Below, piece after piece: positions 1-10,314 of a DNA stretch of 64,000 nucleotides. The notes beneath the pieces were generated by a model. It saw only the letters and a program-made list of their open reading frames with translations, had not been told where the DNA came from and did no database searches. The first letter of the stretch is position 1. Every line of letters starts with the position of its first letter. The position numbers and the translations under genes are program-made. The DNA is from Pedobacter sp. Hv1 (lineage in GTDB: Bacteria; Bacteroidota; Bacteroidia; Sphingobacteriales; Sphingobacteriaceae): the NCBI RefSeq assembly GCF_001412215.1, contig NZ_LLWP01000004.1, forward strand, positions 744,001 to 808,000, given 5' to 3'.

Positions 1-178
1 CCCCTTTTCCACCGGCACCAATACCGGCCAGTTGCAGGCGATCGCTTGGCGCTAAAAATCCTTTCCCTCCCAATACATGTCGGGGAACGATCATAAATCC
101 TGCTGCTGCAAGTGCCGTTGTTTGAATAAATTTTCTTCTCGAATTATTGGTTGTTGGTTCTTTACCTTCAGTTGTCAT
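1..178 (-). CDS. Gfo/Idh/MocA oxidoreductase, N-terminal part (cut by window edge)
   Basis: Only the first 59 or so codons are in the window; the rest lies before position 1. The ATG at 176-178 opens a twin-arginine signal (SRRKFIQ) followed by a hydrophobic stretch and the segment IVPRHVLGG, then a glycine-rich start of a Rossmann fold (GIGAGGKG). The same layout, including PRHVLGG and GFLAPSD, is seen in the complete oxidoreductase two genes upstream, so this is a paralogue. The family uses NAD(P) to oxidise sugars or sugar derivatives; the Tat signal predicts export after folding with its cofactor. It is 28 bases downstream of the DUF1080 gene and probably in its operon. Confidence 0.85.
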   Translation of the reverse strand, partial: MTTEGKEPTTNNSRRKFIQTTALAAAGFMIVPRHVLGGKGFLAPSDRLQLAGIGAGGKG

Positions 179-206
179 TTAACTTGTTGTTTTATTCCGT
201 TTAACC

Positions 207-3200
207 CTATTTTTTATCATTTGCTGTTTTGGCACCCGTTTCTTTTGTGCTCAGGTCTTTGATTCTGATGTTGCGGAACTGAACTGGCGAACCATGGCCA
301 AGAAAACCGATGTGCCCACTGTCTCTAAGTAGCCCCGGATGCTGCTGCTTATCTGGCGTTCCATCCTTTTTAAACGGTGTAATATCGCCATCTAAAATTA
401 CAGTTCCATTTAAGATCACTTTTATTTTAGGCCCTTTTGCAATTACTTCTTGGTAATTCCACTCGCCAACAGGTTTTAAGAAGCCTCTTTTGGCTGCAAT
501 GGTGCCATAAATAGAGCCATGGTATTGGTACACATGAAGGTCTTTATAAATTGGCGCATCATTGTCTAAGATCTGTAGTTCCATACCTACATAAGCAGCA
601 TCGCCTTCTAAAGGTGCCCTTATACCCAATCCATTGTTAGCACCAGGGGTAAGTTGAAATTCAAAACGGTAAATAAAATCACTAAATTCTTCTTTGGTAA
701 ACAAGTTACCTCCAGAACCCTTACCAGGTTGAGGTCTGATGGCGATGTTACCATCTTCGATCACATAATCGGTGGTATTTCCTGTCCAGCTGTGCATGTT
801 GGTACCGTCAAATAAAACTTTATAGCCTTCTTTTTTCTCTTCTGCACTCAACTCAAAAGGTTTCGGACGTGGAATTTCTCTGATGTAAATATCGCGATAA
901 GCTACTGGCGATCCATGTGCTTGTAACTCGATCTGCTCTTCGGCAAAAATAGGTAGACTCCTGTCCCAATAATTTTCAAGGATTACATTATCGGTCACCA
1001 ATTGACCGTTCAAATAAACAGTAACACGATCCCCTTTCATCAGAATTCTGAAAGTATTCCATTCATCTAATTTATTATCGGCCACTTTAAGTGGTTTGCT
1101 CTCATTAGCTTGGTTGTTGTACAAACCACCAGAACCTACCTGAGCACCTACTTTAGTGCGGGCAAGATCCCAGATTTGTACTTGTGGTGTACCACGAAGG
1201 TAAATACCAGCATCGCCTTCTCCTTTTTTGTCGTCAATAATTTTCCAGTCTACCAACATTTCAAAATCACCATATTTTTTTGTGGTAACCAGGTTGTTGC
1301 CATGGCTCTGAAATTGCAGTTCGCCATTAATTACCTTCCAACTATCTTGTGCCTCGGCATCAGCTTTTGTTTGTGCATCTGCTAATGTTTTCGGATCCAT
1401 TTTGGCTCTTTTGATCGGATCGGCCACTAAACCTTTCCATCCCGTTAGGTCTTTGCCATTAAATACTTGTACAAATCCTTCTCCTGCCTTCATGTCTGAG
1501 ATGTACTTGCGCATGCCTTCTTTCTCGTAACCTGCATCGCCACCAGTGATCACATTGATCGTTTTATTTAACAGACCTTTTACAATATCGCCATTGTAAG
1601 TTCCTGCCATGGTAATGTTCATTACCGCATTGGCAGCAGCTTGTTGTAAGGTTGGATTATCCAAATACTGGCCAGCAAATACAATGGCATTGAAACATTT
1701 GGCCTGTTCTGCATCTTTCAAGATGGTTTGTTGTTGCATTGGGGCTTTGGCTACGGCCATTGCATTGCGGAGCAACAGCAAACGTTGTTCGGCTGCATAA
1801 TTGGCATTTTTAACCAAATACAGGTAACCTTTAAGGGCTTGATTTAAAAATTCGGCATTGTTGGTGCTACGGGCAATTTTAATCAACTCTTCAGTCGAAC
1901 TCGCATCAGTCCATGCAGATAAGGCTTCGATGCTTGCTTTTTTAGTGGCATCATCTCCTGTAGCATAGGCATTCGCCACGGCTTTTAATGATTTTTGACC
2001 TCCGATACTAGCCAATATTTTATAAAACAGCAATTTTTTATCGGCAGTTGCTGCGCTCATTTGCTGTAATATTTCTTCAGCTTGTGCATCAGCATTTGTG
2101 CTTCCTTTTACTGAAGCAATGATAGCATTTTGTACATCGCTCAACTCGTTAGGCGCTGTAGTAGTTTTTAAAAGATCGAAAAGCTGCGTTTTTTGTGCTG
2201 GCGTAGCAATGTCTTTCAATGAAAGAAAAGCCGCTTTTTTGACTTCAGCGTTTTTGCTATTGAGCGAGGTATAAATAATGTCTTTTTGTGCGCTTGCGGC
2301 ACGAGCCGCCAAAATATTGATCAGTGCTACCTGCACCTCAGGTGTTGCTTTAGGGATATAGGTGGCAACTTTAGCTGTTACACCTTCTCCCTTCATGCGA
2401 AGGATGCCGTTGGCAATGGCTGTAATGTGTGCAACATCTCCTTTGTCCATTAATTTTAACAGTTCGTCTAATGAGGCCTCTTGCCCTATTTTTACTGCTG
2501 CGTTAATGGCTGCTAGTTTTACTTGCGGATCTTCGGTTTTTACCAATTTCAATACTTCTGGCAATGCCGATTTGGCTTTGCTATTAGCCAGTAAATCTAA
2601 GATGGCCACTTGAGTTGGGGCATCAACTGTTTTTAATTTCTTCACCCATAACGCACTATTGGCATCAGTTAAACCTAAGGCAGCAAATTTTACGGCTGCA
2701 GCTCGGTATTTAAATTGTTTATCGCTCATGGCTGCCAACAAAATCTGTTGATCGGTTTGTGTATGAGCAATCAGCTTTAATGCGGCAATGCGTTGATCTG
2801 TCTGGTTATCGGCTGTTGCCTTTTCGAGAATGGTTTTGGCAATCTTTTCTACACCCGCTTTGTCGCTTGCAACTCTTTTTTCGGCATAAATTAATAAGGC
2901 AGCCAAAGCATTGGTTTGCTCGTATTGATAACCTGCTTGTTCAGCAGCTTTTATCAATACATCGTTTGCAGATGCATCTGCAATATTTGCCAATGCATAT
3001 AAACTTACTTTTGTTAAATCTTTGTCTGCACTGGTTGCCAAGGGTAAAATTGCAATGGCTGCCGCTTTTGAGTTGCTGTGTCCTAATGCTTCAACAATAG
3101 CCATTTTAGCTTTTCCATTGGCTTTACCTAAGCCATTTATTAATGCGGTTACGGCCGTAGGGGTTCCAATTTTAGCCAAGGCCCTCGAAGACTCGTCGGC

Positions 3201-3665
3201 CAATTGCTCATTGGTTAAATAACTTTCTAAACAAGCTACCGCATTGTCATTTCCTATCAGGTCGAACTGGCTGATGATAAAGGCCTTGTTTTGTTGATTG
3301 GAAACTTTGGCTAGCGCCTTGCAGTATGCACTAATGGCCATATTTTTGGAGGCTTGTTGATCATTTTTGGTAGCAAAAGCGGTAAAGCCACTCACAGCAT
3401 ATTCAATCAGGGCATTGTTTCCTTTTCCGGGAGCACTCAGTCCACTGATCAGCGTTACATAGCCTTCTTCACCCAGTTGGGCAACTTCCTTCATATTGCG
3501 CTCTAGTTGGGCTGCATTTCTGGCTGGCAATTGCGCTAGTAAATCTGCAATACGGGTGGTGGTGGTTCGTTCGTCTTTTTTATCTTGGGCAATAGCTCTG
3601 TTTGCAACAAATGTATTGGAGAGCATGATCACTGCCAACAGTATCAAACGTATTTTTTTTATCAT
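207..3665 (-). CDS. Secreted HEAT-repeat protein with two DUF1080 (3-keto-glycoside hydrolase-type) domains
   Basis: 1152 residues with a signal peptide (MIKKIRLILLAVIML...). Residues of about 40-700 form an all-helical Ala/Leu-rich array of HEAT-like repeats. Residues of about 729-932 and 946-1136 are two DUF1080 (PF06439) jelly-roll domains, each opening with a (V/L)F(N/D)G...W motif and closing with HGSPV..R(D/N)I.I. DUF1080 members have been described as hydrolases of 3-keto-disaccharides, which fits the flanking Gfo/Idh/MocA oxidoreductases that could make 3-keto sugars. Stop-to-start gaps of 27-28 bases on both sides suggest one operon. The HEAT array may be a protein-protein scaffold; the actual substrate cannot be told from sequence. 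Confidence 0.85.
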   Translation of the reverse strand: MIKKIRLILLAVIMLSNTFVANRAIAQDKKDERTTTTRIADLLAQLPARNAAQLERNMKEVAQLGEEGYVTLISGLSAPGKGNNALIEYAVSGFTAFATKNDQQASKNMAISAYCKALAKVSNQQNKAFIISQFDLIGNDNAVACLESYLTNEQLADESSRALAKIGTPTAVTALINGLGKANGKAKMAIVEALGHSNSKAAAIAILPLATSADKDLTKVSLYALANIADASANDVLIKAAEQAGYQYEQTNALAALLIYAEKRVASDKAGVEKIAKTILEKATADNQTDQRIAALKLIAHTQTDQQILLAAMSDKQFKYRAAAVKFAALGLTDANSALWVKKLKTVDAPTQVAILDLLANSKAKSALPEVLKLVKTEDPQVKLAAINAAVKIGQEASLDELLKLMDKGDVAHITAIANGILRMKGEGVTAKVATYIPKATPEVQVALINILAARAASAQKDIIYTSLNSKNAEVKKAAFLSLKDIATPAQKTQLFDLLKTTTAPNELSDVQNAIIASVKGSTNADAQAEEILQQMSAATADKKLLFYKILASIGGQKSLKAVANAYATGDDATKKASIEALSAWTDASSTEELIKIARSTNNAEFLNQALKGYLYLVKNANYAAEQRLLLLRNAMAVAKAPMQQQTILKDAEQAKCFNAIVFAGQYLDNPTLQQAAANAVMNITMAGTYNGDIVKGLLNKTINVITGGDAGYEKEGMRKYISDMKAGEGFVQVFNGKDLTGWKGLVADPIKRAKMDPKTLADAQTKADAEAQDSWKVINGELQFQSHGNNLVTTKKYGDFEMLVDWKIIDDKKGEGDAGIYLRGTPQVQIWDLARTKVGAQVGSGGLYNNQANESKPLKVADNKLDEWNTFRILMKGDRVTVYLNGQLVTDNVILENYWDRSLPIFAEEQIELQAHGSPVAYRDIYIREIPRPKPFELSAEEKKEGYKVLFDGTNMHSWTGNTTDYVIEDGNIAIRPQPGKGSGGNLFTKEEFSDFIYRFEFQLTPGANNGLGIRAPLEGDAAYVGMELQILDNDAPIYKDLHVYQYHGSIYGTIAAKRGFLKPVGEWNYQEVIAKGPKIKVILNGTVILDGDITPFKKDGTPDKQQHPGLLRDSGHIGFLGHGSPVQFRNIRIKDLSTKETGAKTANDKK

Positions 3666-3692
3666 GATGATTTGAAATTTTAATAGGACAAC

Positions 3693-4979
3693 TTAAATGG
3701 TAAATGGGGCACGCATTACTGGATTGATCAGTTTGTTTGCCGCTTCATCGTTTATAAACTCTTGTTTTACGGGATCAAACTTTAATGATCTTCCCAATCT
3801 TAATGCCGCCAGCCCAATATTGACAATGTTGCAAGAACGATGGCCATTCTCTTCGTTAAGCGCAAACTTTTTTCTGGTTCTTACAGATTCTGAGAACTCG
3901 ATAATCTCTGGATCGGGATCTGGGAATTGCGCCAACTTACGCTCAAGATCTGGAATATCAGACTTGAAACCTGGATATAGTTTACCTTTTGGTCCTTCTA
4001 TGTAAGGCACATTGGTGTCTTTTCCTTCGCCATCCAATATAATCTGACAGCCATCGGCATAGGTATAGGTAATCCTTCGCCAAATTCCAACGGCATCGGG
4101 ATGTTGTTGAGGTGCATCTATTTCTACAGAGATTGGACTGGTATCATCTTTACCCAAAAAATATTGGATAGGATCGATATAATGTTGGCCCATATCGCTT
4201 AATCCGCCTCCGTCATAATCCCAATACCCCCTAAAGGTTCCGTGAACCCGATGTGCATTGTAAGGTTTATAAGGCGCTGGACCAAGCCATGCGTTATAAT
4301 CTAATTCGGGTGGTACGGGTTGAGGCTCTAAGTTGTCTTTTCCAACCCAATAGAATTTCCAATCGTAACCTGTATGCTTGCTTACGGTCACTTTTAAAGG
4401 CCAACCCAACATGCCACTGTCTACCAATTTCTTAATTGGTTTAACGGTTGTGCCCATCCCGTAAAAGGTATCTTTAAACCTGAACCAAGTATTTAACCTA
4501 AACATACTACCATGCTGCTTAACAGCTTCTACCACTCGTTTACCTTCGCCAATGGTATGGGTCATTGGTTTTTCGCACCAAATGTCTTTGCCTGCATTGG
4601 CAGCATCAACAGCCATAATACCGTGCCAGTGTGGCGGGGTGGCAATGTGCACAATGTCTACCTCTGGAAGTTTAATCAGTTCTCTATAATCGCTAAATGT
4701 TTTTACGCCTTTGTCTAACATGGCAGCGGCTTGTTGCAGGTGGTTCCTATCTACATCGCAAATGGCCACTACCTGTGTGCCTTCGTAGCCAAAGTGGCCT
4801 CTACCCATTCCGCCTACGCCGATTACAGCTTTGGTCAATTTGTCGCTTGGTGCTAAAAAACCTTGCCCGCCCAGCACATGCCGAGGTACAATGCTAAATG
4901 TAGCGAGAGCGATTGCAGATTTTTTGATAAAATCTCTTCTGGAGTTTTGTTCTTTTTGTGGTTCTTGTTTAGTTTTCAT
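3693..4979 (-). CDS. Tat-exported Gfo/Idh/MocA family oxidoreductase
   Basis: 428 residues, complete. The N-terminus has a twin-arginine motif (SRRDFIKKS) and hydrophobic segment, then a Rossmann fold starting VIGVGGMGRGHFG. The family's EKP signature is present (CEKPMTH), followed by a C-terminal alpha/beta domain with a conserved GGGLSDMGQHYIDP stretch that carries likely catalytic Asp and His. The start ATG at 4977-4979 is first in the minus-strand operon. Likely role: NAD(P)-dependent oxidation or reduction of a sugar in the periplasm, paired with the DUF1080 hydrolase downstream. The sugar is not known. Confidence 0.88.
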   Translation of the reverse strand: MKTKQEPQKEQNSRRDFIKKSAIALATFSIVPRHVLGGQGFLAPSDKLTKAVIGVGGMGRGHFGYEGTQVVAICDVDRNHLQQAAAMLDKGVKTFSDYRELIKLPEVDIVHIATPPHWHGIMAVDAANAGKDIWCEKPMTHTIGEGKRVVEAVKQHGSMFRLNTWFRFKDTFYGMGTTVKPIKKLVDSGMLGWPLKVTVSKHTGYDWKFYWVGKDNLEPQPVPPELDYNAWLGPAPYKPYNAHRVHGTFRGYWDYDGGGLSDMGQHYIDPIQYFLGKDDTSPISVEIDAPQQHPDAVGIWRRITYTYADGCQIILDGEGKDTNVPYIEGPKGKLYPGFKSDIPDLERKLAQFPDPDPEIIEFSESVRTRKKFALNEENGHRSCNIVNIGLAALRLGRSLKFDPVKQEFINDEAANKLINPVMRAPFTI

Positions 4980-5222
4980 TTTGTTTAGATAGGAATAAAC
5001 CTACAATGTGGTGGTAGGTTGGTATTTAGGTTTAATAAGTGCTGATTTGCAGATGTTGGTTATTCATCCTTTTGGTTATGTAAATTATACACTTAGTAGA
5101 ATAATGTTAATAAGAAATTAGGACAAAGACAAAAGATAATTCATTTTTTTATGCATTAAAAAAACTTTCATAAAATTTTAACATAAGTTCTCTATATTTA
5201 ATGAATTTGAATAATCAAACCC

Positions 5223-6476
5223 ATGAATCTTAACCTATTAAATGACATAATAAAGGATGCAAATGATAAGCAGATCGTTTCCAAACACAGGTTGATCAAA
5301 CATCTTTTTAAGCTGGGAGCCGCTTCTGTTTCTACCTTATGCGAACTCATGGATATGAGTACACCAAGTGTTTTGAAGTTGATCATCAGCTTGATGGAGG
5401 AAGGATGGATAGAGAAAAAGGGCTTGGGGGTATCGATGGGTGGGAGAAAACCTGATTTATATGGACTAAAGGATAAAAAAATCCTGATCCTTTGTATTGA
5501 CATTGAATTATTTCATACCAAAATAGCCGTTTTAGATAACAACTATAACTTCATATTTGATGTAAAAACCATCGCTTTACCCATTTCTAAAAGTAGAACT
5601 GACTTTTTTGCGCTTCTCCATACCCAAATCCAAGCCATTTTACAAACAGAAGGAATTGACAACAAACAACTAATTGGTTGTAGTGTGGGTATGCCAGGTT
5701 TAATTGATGCCGAAAAGGGCGAAAATTACAGCTATTTCTTAAGTGATACCGAGAATATCTCTTTAACTAGTGCATTTGAGAAGATGCTCGAATTGCCAGT
5801 AGTGATCCAAAATGATGTAAACGGTTCGTCGATGGCCGAATTTACACATGGGCTGGCAAAAGGCAAAAAAAATGTACTGATCTTGTTAATGGACTGGGGT
5901 GTTGGACTTGGGATTATCATGGATGGTCAATTGAGACAAGGGACGTGTGGATTTTCGGGAGAATTGGGGCATATTCCATTTGTTGAAAATGGTGCCTTAT
6001 GCTACTGTGGCAAACATGGTTGTTTAGAAACAGTTGCCTCTGGAAATGCATTATCTGAAATGGCTAAGGAAGATATTTTATCGGGCAAAAATTCGATGCT
6101 CAACAAACTCACTAACGAAGAATTGGAAAGAATTGAACCTGCAGTGATTATTAAAGCGGCAAATAAAGGAGATCAATACGCTATTCAGTTATTGTCTAAT
6201 GTGGGCACTTACATGGGCAAAGGAATAGCTGTGCTGATCCAATTGTTTAATCCAGAGCTGATTATTTTAAGCGGTAAAATTGCTGGGGCAAAACAATACA
6301 TTACCTTACCTATGCAACAAGCGATTAATATGTACTGCATGACTCAAATTAGAGAAAAAACAACGATTGTGTCTTCAGAGCTTGGCGAAAACTCGAGGCT
6401 CTTGGGTTATGCTGCAACAGGAATTGATCAATTTTTGGATACCCATATTAAAAAAGCCAAAAAGTTAAAGAAGTAA
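5223..6476 (+). CDS. ROK family transcriptional regulator (NagC/XylR-like)
   Basis: 417 residues. An N-terminal winged helix-turn-helix (about residues 20-75, STLCELMDMSTPSVLKLI) precedes a ROK sugar-kinase-like fold. The ROK zinc site is intact as CYCGKHGCLE, and the phosphate and sugar-binding segments GMPGLID and NDVNGSSMAE are visible, so sugar binding is plausible. It is divergent from the oxidoreductase/DUF1080 operon across a 243-base gap, the usual arrangement for a local repressor responding to a sugar or phosphosugar; that regulation is inferred. A hairpin terminator shared with the tRNA follows. Confidence 0.9.
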   Translation: MNLNLLNDIIKDANDKQIVSKHRLIKHLFKLGAASVSTLCELMDMSTPSVLKLIISLMEEGWIEKKGLGVSMGGRKPDLYGLKDKKILILCIDIELFHTKIAVLDNNYNFIFDVKTIALPISKSRTDFFALLHTQIQAILQTEGIDNKQLIGCSVGMPGLIDAEKGENYSYFLSDTENISLTSAFEKMLELPVVIQNDVNGSSMAEFTHGLAKGKKNVLILLMDWGVGLGIIMDGQLRQGTCGFSGELGHIPFVENGALCYCGKHGCLETVASGNALSEMAKEDILSGKNSMLNKLTNEELERIEPAVIIKAANKGDQYAIQLLSNVGTYMGKGIAVLIQLFNPELIILSGKIAGAKQYITLPMQQAINMYCMTQIREKTTIVSSELGENSRLLGYAATGIDQFLDTHIKKAKKLKK

Positions 6477-6527
6477 AAGATAGCGTATTAGTAATCTTAG
6501 CCAGAAAAAGGCAAATAGAGTGCAAAT

Positions 6528-6561
6528 AAAAAGCCCACCAATGTATATTGATGGGCTTTTT
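6528..6561. terminator. Bidirectional intrinsic terminator between ROK gene and tRNA-Ser
   Basis: Stem AAAAAGCCCACCAAT / ATTGATGGGCTTTTT with one C.A mismatch (a G.U wobble on the minus strand) and A/T tracts on both sides. It ends two bases from the tRNA 3' end and 51 bases after the ROK stop, so it can serve both convergent transcripts. Confidence 0.75.
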
Positions 6562-6649
<88 letters not shown>

Positions 6650-6716
6650 TATCGTTGCGCATTATTGCGTTTCGAGGTTGCAAATATAGCAATTCATTGA
6701 TGTTTGCAAAAAAAAA

Positions 6717-8792
6717 TTACGTAGTTTGTAAATAATCTATCCTCACATGATAGATGCTCATGAGCATTGTCTTGAATATCAGCTTTATAGTTTCTAAATC
6801 TTTTAGCGTTAAATCGCAATTATCTAACTGATTTTGCTCCAATTTGTAATTAATTATCCTTTCAACGAGGTCATTTATGTTCTGAGCATCCGGATTTTTG
6901 AGACTTCTCGACGCTGCTTCGACCGAATCGGCCAACATTAACACACCTGTTTCTTTAGAAAAAGGAATGGGTCCGGGATAACGGAAAATATTTTCGTCGA
7001 CGAATTTTTCTGGCGAATTCTTCAAGAAAGATTGATAAAAGTAATCGACCCTTGTATTGCCATGGTGCGTTCTAATGAAATCAATTACATTCTCTGGCAA
7101 CTTATGCTTGCGGGTAATTTCTATGCCTTTGTGCACATGTTTAATAATGATCTGGGCACTTTGTTCGTACGGCAACTTATCATGCGGACTAACCGCTGTA
7201 TTTTGGTTCTCGATAAAATATTGAGGGTTCTCCATCTTACCAATATCATGGTACAATGCCCCTGCCCTAACCAATAGTGAATTTCCACCGATCTTAAAAA
7301 TGGCGGCTTCGGCCAAATTTGCTACCTGCAAAGAGTGCTGGAAGGTACCTGGTGCTTTAAAAGCCAACTCTCTGAGCAATTTATTATTGGTATTGGTCAA
7401 TTCAATCAGCGCCACATCTGATGTGATGCCAAAAACCCTCTCAAACGCATAAATCAATGGATAAGCCAATAAGGACAGCAACACGCTAAATACAAAAGGC
7501 AAAAAGTTTACCCATTCTATTTGTTTGAAAGAACCTTCACGCAACAGTGCAATACCCACAAAGGCCACAAAATACGATGCCAATATAAACGAAGCAGAAA
7601 TGAGCAATTGCTCTCTTTTGATTAGATTCTTAATGCTATAAATGGCCACCATACCCGCTGTAACCTGATAAAACACAAACTCGAAACTGTTGGGCACAAA
7701 AAAACCTGCAACTAAAATAACCAGCAAATGTAAATTGAGTGCCAAACGGGTATCAAATAAGATCCTGATAATAATGGGTACAATACAGAATGGGATGTAA
7801 TATAAACTTGGCAGATTGAGTTTAATGGCCCAGGTTAAAGCCAGCAACATCGAAGTGATCACCAGTAAAAGCAAAGAAAGCTGTCGGTTATCAGCAAAAA
7901 TATCCTTCCTAAAAAGGAAAAGGAAAACCATTAACAAGGTAATGATAAAACCTACCAAAAGCACTTGCCCCAAATACACAAGTCTGTTATCACCTATGGT
8001 TTTGGTCTGCGCTTCATACGTCTCTTTAAAAGAAAGTAGTTTTTGATACACTTCATCATCTACATAACTTCCTTTGGCTACAATCAGCTCGCCTTTTTGC
8101 ACCATCCCTTTAGTAGTAGAAAGGCTATTAACCGTACTGTTCTGTACCATTGCCGTTAACCTTTCGTCAAAGAGCAGATTAGGTTTTAGATGGCTCTCTA
8201 CCAAATTCACAATCACATCCTTCACTTTTAGATTGGTAGACCTAAAGTTGTTCTTGAAATAATCTAAAGCGCTTTCAGTAGTAAAAACATCTTGTGAGTT
8301 GGTCTTTATCGATACATTGTTGTTCACCAAAGAAAAATCGTAATGTTTATCTTCTTTCTGGTGTTTGGCAGTAAGGCCGATAATCCCTTTTTTATAAACC
8401 AATTCGAGCATTTTTAGTGCCGATTGTTTGGTGGCTTCTTTTTCATTTTCGACCAAGGCACTTGATCTCCATTTGACATCAAATTCATTTAAAAATGCTT
8501 CTCTCTGTCCTTTCAACACATCTTCATTGTATTTATAGATTGGCAACACATTGTTCAACGCTTCCTTTTTATCGGTATTGAGCTGTGGATTTGTTTTTAA
8601 AATGGCAAAACTAAATGGCGAGATCAGGTCTTTGTTTAACCAGATCTTTCCTTTTTCAAATTCGTACCTAAACCGAGGTTGTTTAGGCAGATAGAGTGTA
8701 ATTACAAATACACAAACTACCATCATTACATATTTAATGTTAGATGAATATTTGCGGTAAAGTACTTTAGGATTTTTTCTGATTTTGGCCAA
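6717..8792 (-). CDS. 7TM-HD family phosphohydrolase (PgpH-like, probable c-di-AMP phosphodiesterase)
   Basis: 691 residues. One N-terminal membrane helix (about residues 22-40) leads to a roughly 230-residue extracytoplasmic 7TMR-HDED domain, then about seven closely spaced helices and a cytoplasmic HD domain. The HD metal site is recognisable in GALYHDIGKMENPQYF, with preceding FKAPGTFQHSLQVA and a later H/THHGN segment. Family members such as Listeria PgpH hydrolyse cyclic di-AMP; activity here is inferred. No ATG precedes the membrane helix: the start is TTG at 8790-8792, with an in-frame TAA 18 bases upstream. Divergent from the SPFH gene. Confidence 0.88.
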   Translation of the reverse strand: MAKIRKNPKVLYRKYSSNIKYVMMVVCVFVITLYLPKQPRFRYEFEKGKIWLNKDLISPFSFAILKTNPQLNTDKKEALNNVLPIYKYNEDVLKGQREAFLNEFDVKWRSSALVENEKEATKQSALKMLELVYKKGIIGLTAKHQKEDKHYDFSLVNNNVSIKTNSQDVFTTESALDYFKNNFRSTNLKVKDVIVNLVESHLKPNLLFDERLTAMVQNSTVNSLSTTKGMVQKGELIVAKGSYVDDEVYQKLLSFKETYEAQTKTIGDNRLVYLGQVLLVGFIITLLMVFLFLFRKDIFADNRQLSLLLLVITSMLLALTWAIKLNLPSLYYIPFCIVPIIIRILFDTRLALNLHLLVILVAGFFVPNSFEFVFYQVTAGMVAIYSIKNLIKREQLLISASFILASYFVAFVGIALLREGSFKQIEWVNFLPFVFSVLLSLLAYPLIYAFERVFGITSDVALIELTNTNNKLLRELAFKAPGTFQHSLQVANLAEAAIFKIGGNSLLVRAGALYHDIGKMENPQYFIENQNTAVSPHDKLPYEQSAQIIIKHVHKGIEITRKHKLPENVIDFIRTHHGNTRVDYFYQSFLKNSPEKFVDENIFRYPGPIPFSKETGVLMLADSVEAASRSLKNPDAQNINDLVERIINYKLEQNQLDNCDLTLKDLETIKLIFKTMLMSIYHVRIDYLQTT

Positions 8793-8813
8793 AGCTGTAC
8801 AAATTGATTAACC

Positions 8814-8821
8814 CAAAATTA
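8814..8821 (-). promoter_or_regulatory. Putative -7 box (TAATTTTG) for the HD phosphohydrolase gene
   Basis: Perfect match to the Bacteroidota -7 consensus TAnnTTTG, 22 bases upstream of the TTG start. No good -33 TTTG at the expected spacing, so this is only suggestive. Confidence 0.3.
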
Positions 8822-8923
8822 AGATTATTTTCATCAATAGCCTAAAACATAAATATTTCCACTATTTTATTTGTTTATCTCAGATTTTATATTTCAATTT
8901 GTGATATCAAATCAATATCAATT

Positions 8924-9781
8924 ATGTATCAAGAAAAAATTATTAACCCACCATCTGGGTATTTAGCATTAGCATTATTTTTAGGGCTTTTGGGTGCAGC
9001 AGTTTTTTGTTTCGCCTTGGAGAGCTTTATTTTAGGCGGCTTACTTTTAACGCTTAATTTTGTTCTGGTTGCACCGGGATTGATTATTGTAAACCCAAAC
9101 GAATCTAAGATATTGACCTTATTTGGAAAATATGTTGGCACGGTAAAGTCTGACGGCTTTTTCTGGGTAAATCCGCTTACTACTAAAAAGAAATTATCAT
9201 TACGTGCCAGAAACTTAAATGGGCAACAATTGAAAGTAAATGATAAAATGGGTAATCCAATTGAAATTGCCGCCGTAATTGTTTGGCAGGTAAATGAAAC
9301 TGCCAAAGCCACATTTGCGGTAGAGAACTACTTACAATACGTAAACATTCAGAGTGAAGCAGCGGTTAGACATTTAGCCAACAGTTTTGCTTATGACAAT
9401 ATGGAAGATGAAAGTGCAGAAATTACCTTAAAAGATGGTGCAGAAAAGGTAAGTGTTCTTTTAGAAGAAGAATTGAACGAACGTTTATCTAGAGCGGGCA
9501 TTGAAGTAATTGAAGCCCGGATCTCGCACTTGGCCTATGCACAAGAAATTGCCAGCGCCATGTTACAACGTCAACAGGCTACAGCGGTTATCTCTGCCAG
9601 AAAACTGATTGTAGAAGGGGCTGTTGGAATGGTAGAGATGGCATTAGACAGGCTCTCTGAAAAAGGTATTGTTGAATTGGACGAAGAACGTAAAGCCGCC
9701 ATGGTAAGTAATTTATTGGTAGTGCTTTGTGGCGATAGAAATGTACAACCAGTTGTAAATACAGGTACTTTATACAACTAA
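8924..9781 (+). CDS. SPFH domain membrane protein
   Basis: 285 residues. Two closely spaced hydrophobic segments (about residues 12-52) precede an SPFH/band-7 domain: [34 protein letters not shown], and the coiled helical part from about residue 150 ([24 protein letters not shown]). Such proteins assemble as oligomeric membrane scaffolds. The stop codon overlaps the next ATG (TAATG), and a third small gene overlaps the second, so the three are translationally coupled. The partner Arc-like protein suggests a conserved module whose function is not established. Confidence 0.88.
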   Translation: MYQEKIINPPSGYLALALFLGLLGAAVFCFALESFILGGLLLTLNFVLVAPGLIIVNPNESKILTLFGKYVGTVKSDGFFWVNPLTTKKKLSLRARNLNGQQLKVNDKMGNPIEIAAVIVWQVNETAKATFAVENYLQYVNIQSEAAVRHLANSFAYDNMEDESAEITLKDGAEKVSVLLEEELNERLSRAGIEVIEARISHLAYAQEIASAMLQRQQATAVISARKLIVEGAVGMVEMALDRLSEKGIVELDEERKAAMVSNLLVVLCGDRNVQPVVNTGTLYN

Positions 9782-10314
9782 TGGAGTTTGAAGAAACACA
9801 ACAGTTAAAATTATGGTGGTTATATATTCTTTTGGGTATAGAAACCATCATTGTTTGTAGCATTATCTTTTTAGATAAAGGAGGCATGAGCTGGCAAGAC
9901 CTAAAGGATATTTATTTCTTACCTATCTTTTCTATATTGTTACCTTATGTGATTGTTTTCTTCGTCACCAAAAACCGATTGACCTTAAAGATTGATCAAC
10001 ATGGGATTACCTATCATTACTGGCCATTTGTAAGAAAAAAACACATTTCTTGGGCTACTATTAAAAGGGCTTATCTCAGAAAGTACGATGCCTTAAGTGA
10101 ATATGGTGGTTGGGGCTTACGTACCCGCCTCTGGTTTAAGTTTAATGACAAAGCCTATATTTTTAACGACAAAATATTAGGTTTGCAGCTGGAATTAGAC
10201 CCTAAAAAAGTGCTTTTTAGCACAGATAGACCAGACGAATTGGCTCTTTTTCTAATCAACCTAAAAAGACAGTACAACATAACAGCTATAGAAACAGATG
10301 TCAGAGAAAGATAA
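9781..10314 (+). CDS. Membrane protein with PH-like C-terminal domain, function unknown
   Basis: 177 residues. Two predicted membrane helices (about residues 12-31 and 45-62) are followed by a roughly 110-residue soluble beta-rich region (LTLKIDQHGITYHYWPF...ISWATIKRAYLRKYD) that resembles bacterial PH-like domains. It starts on the TAATG overlap with the SPFH gene and its 3' end overlaps the Arc-like gene by 17 bases. Its place between an SPFH scaffold and a small DNA-binding-like protein is the only functional clue. Confidence 0.75.
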   Translation: MEFEETQQLKLWWLYILLGIETIIVCSIIFLDKGGMSWQDLKDIYFLPIFSILLPYVIVFFVTKNRLTLKIDQHGITYHYWPFVRKKHISWATIKRAYLRKYDALSEYGGWGLRTRLWFKFNDKAYIFNDKILGLQLELDPKKVLFSTDRPDELALFLINLKRQYNITAIETDVRER

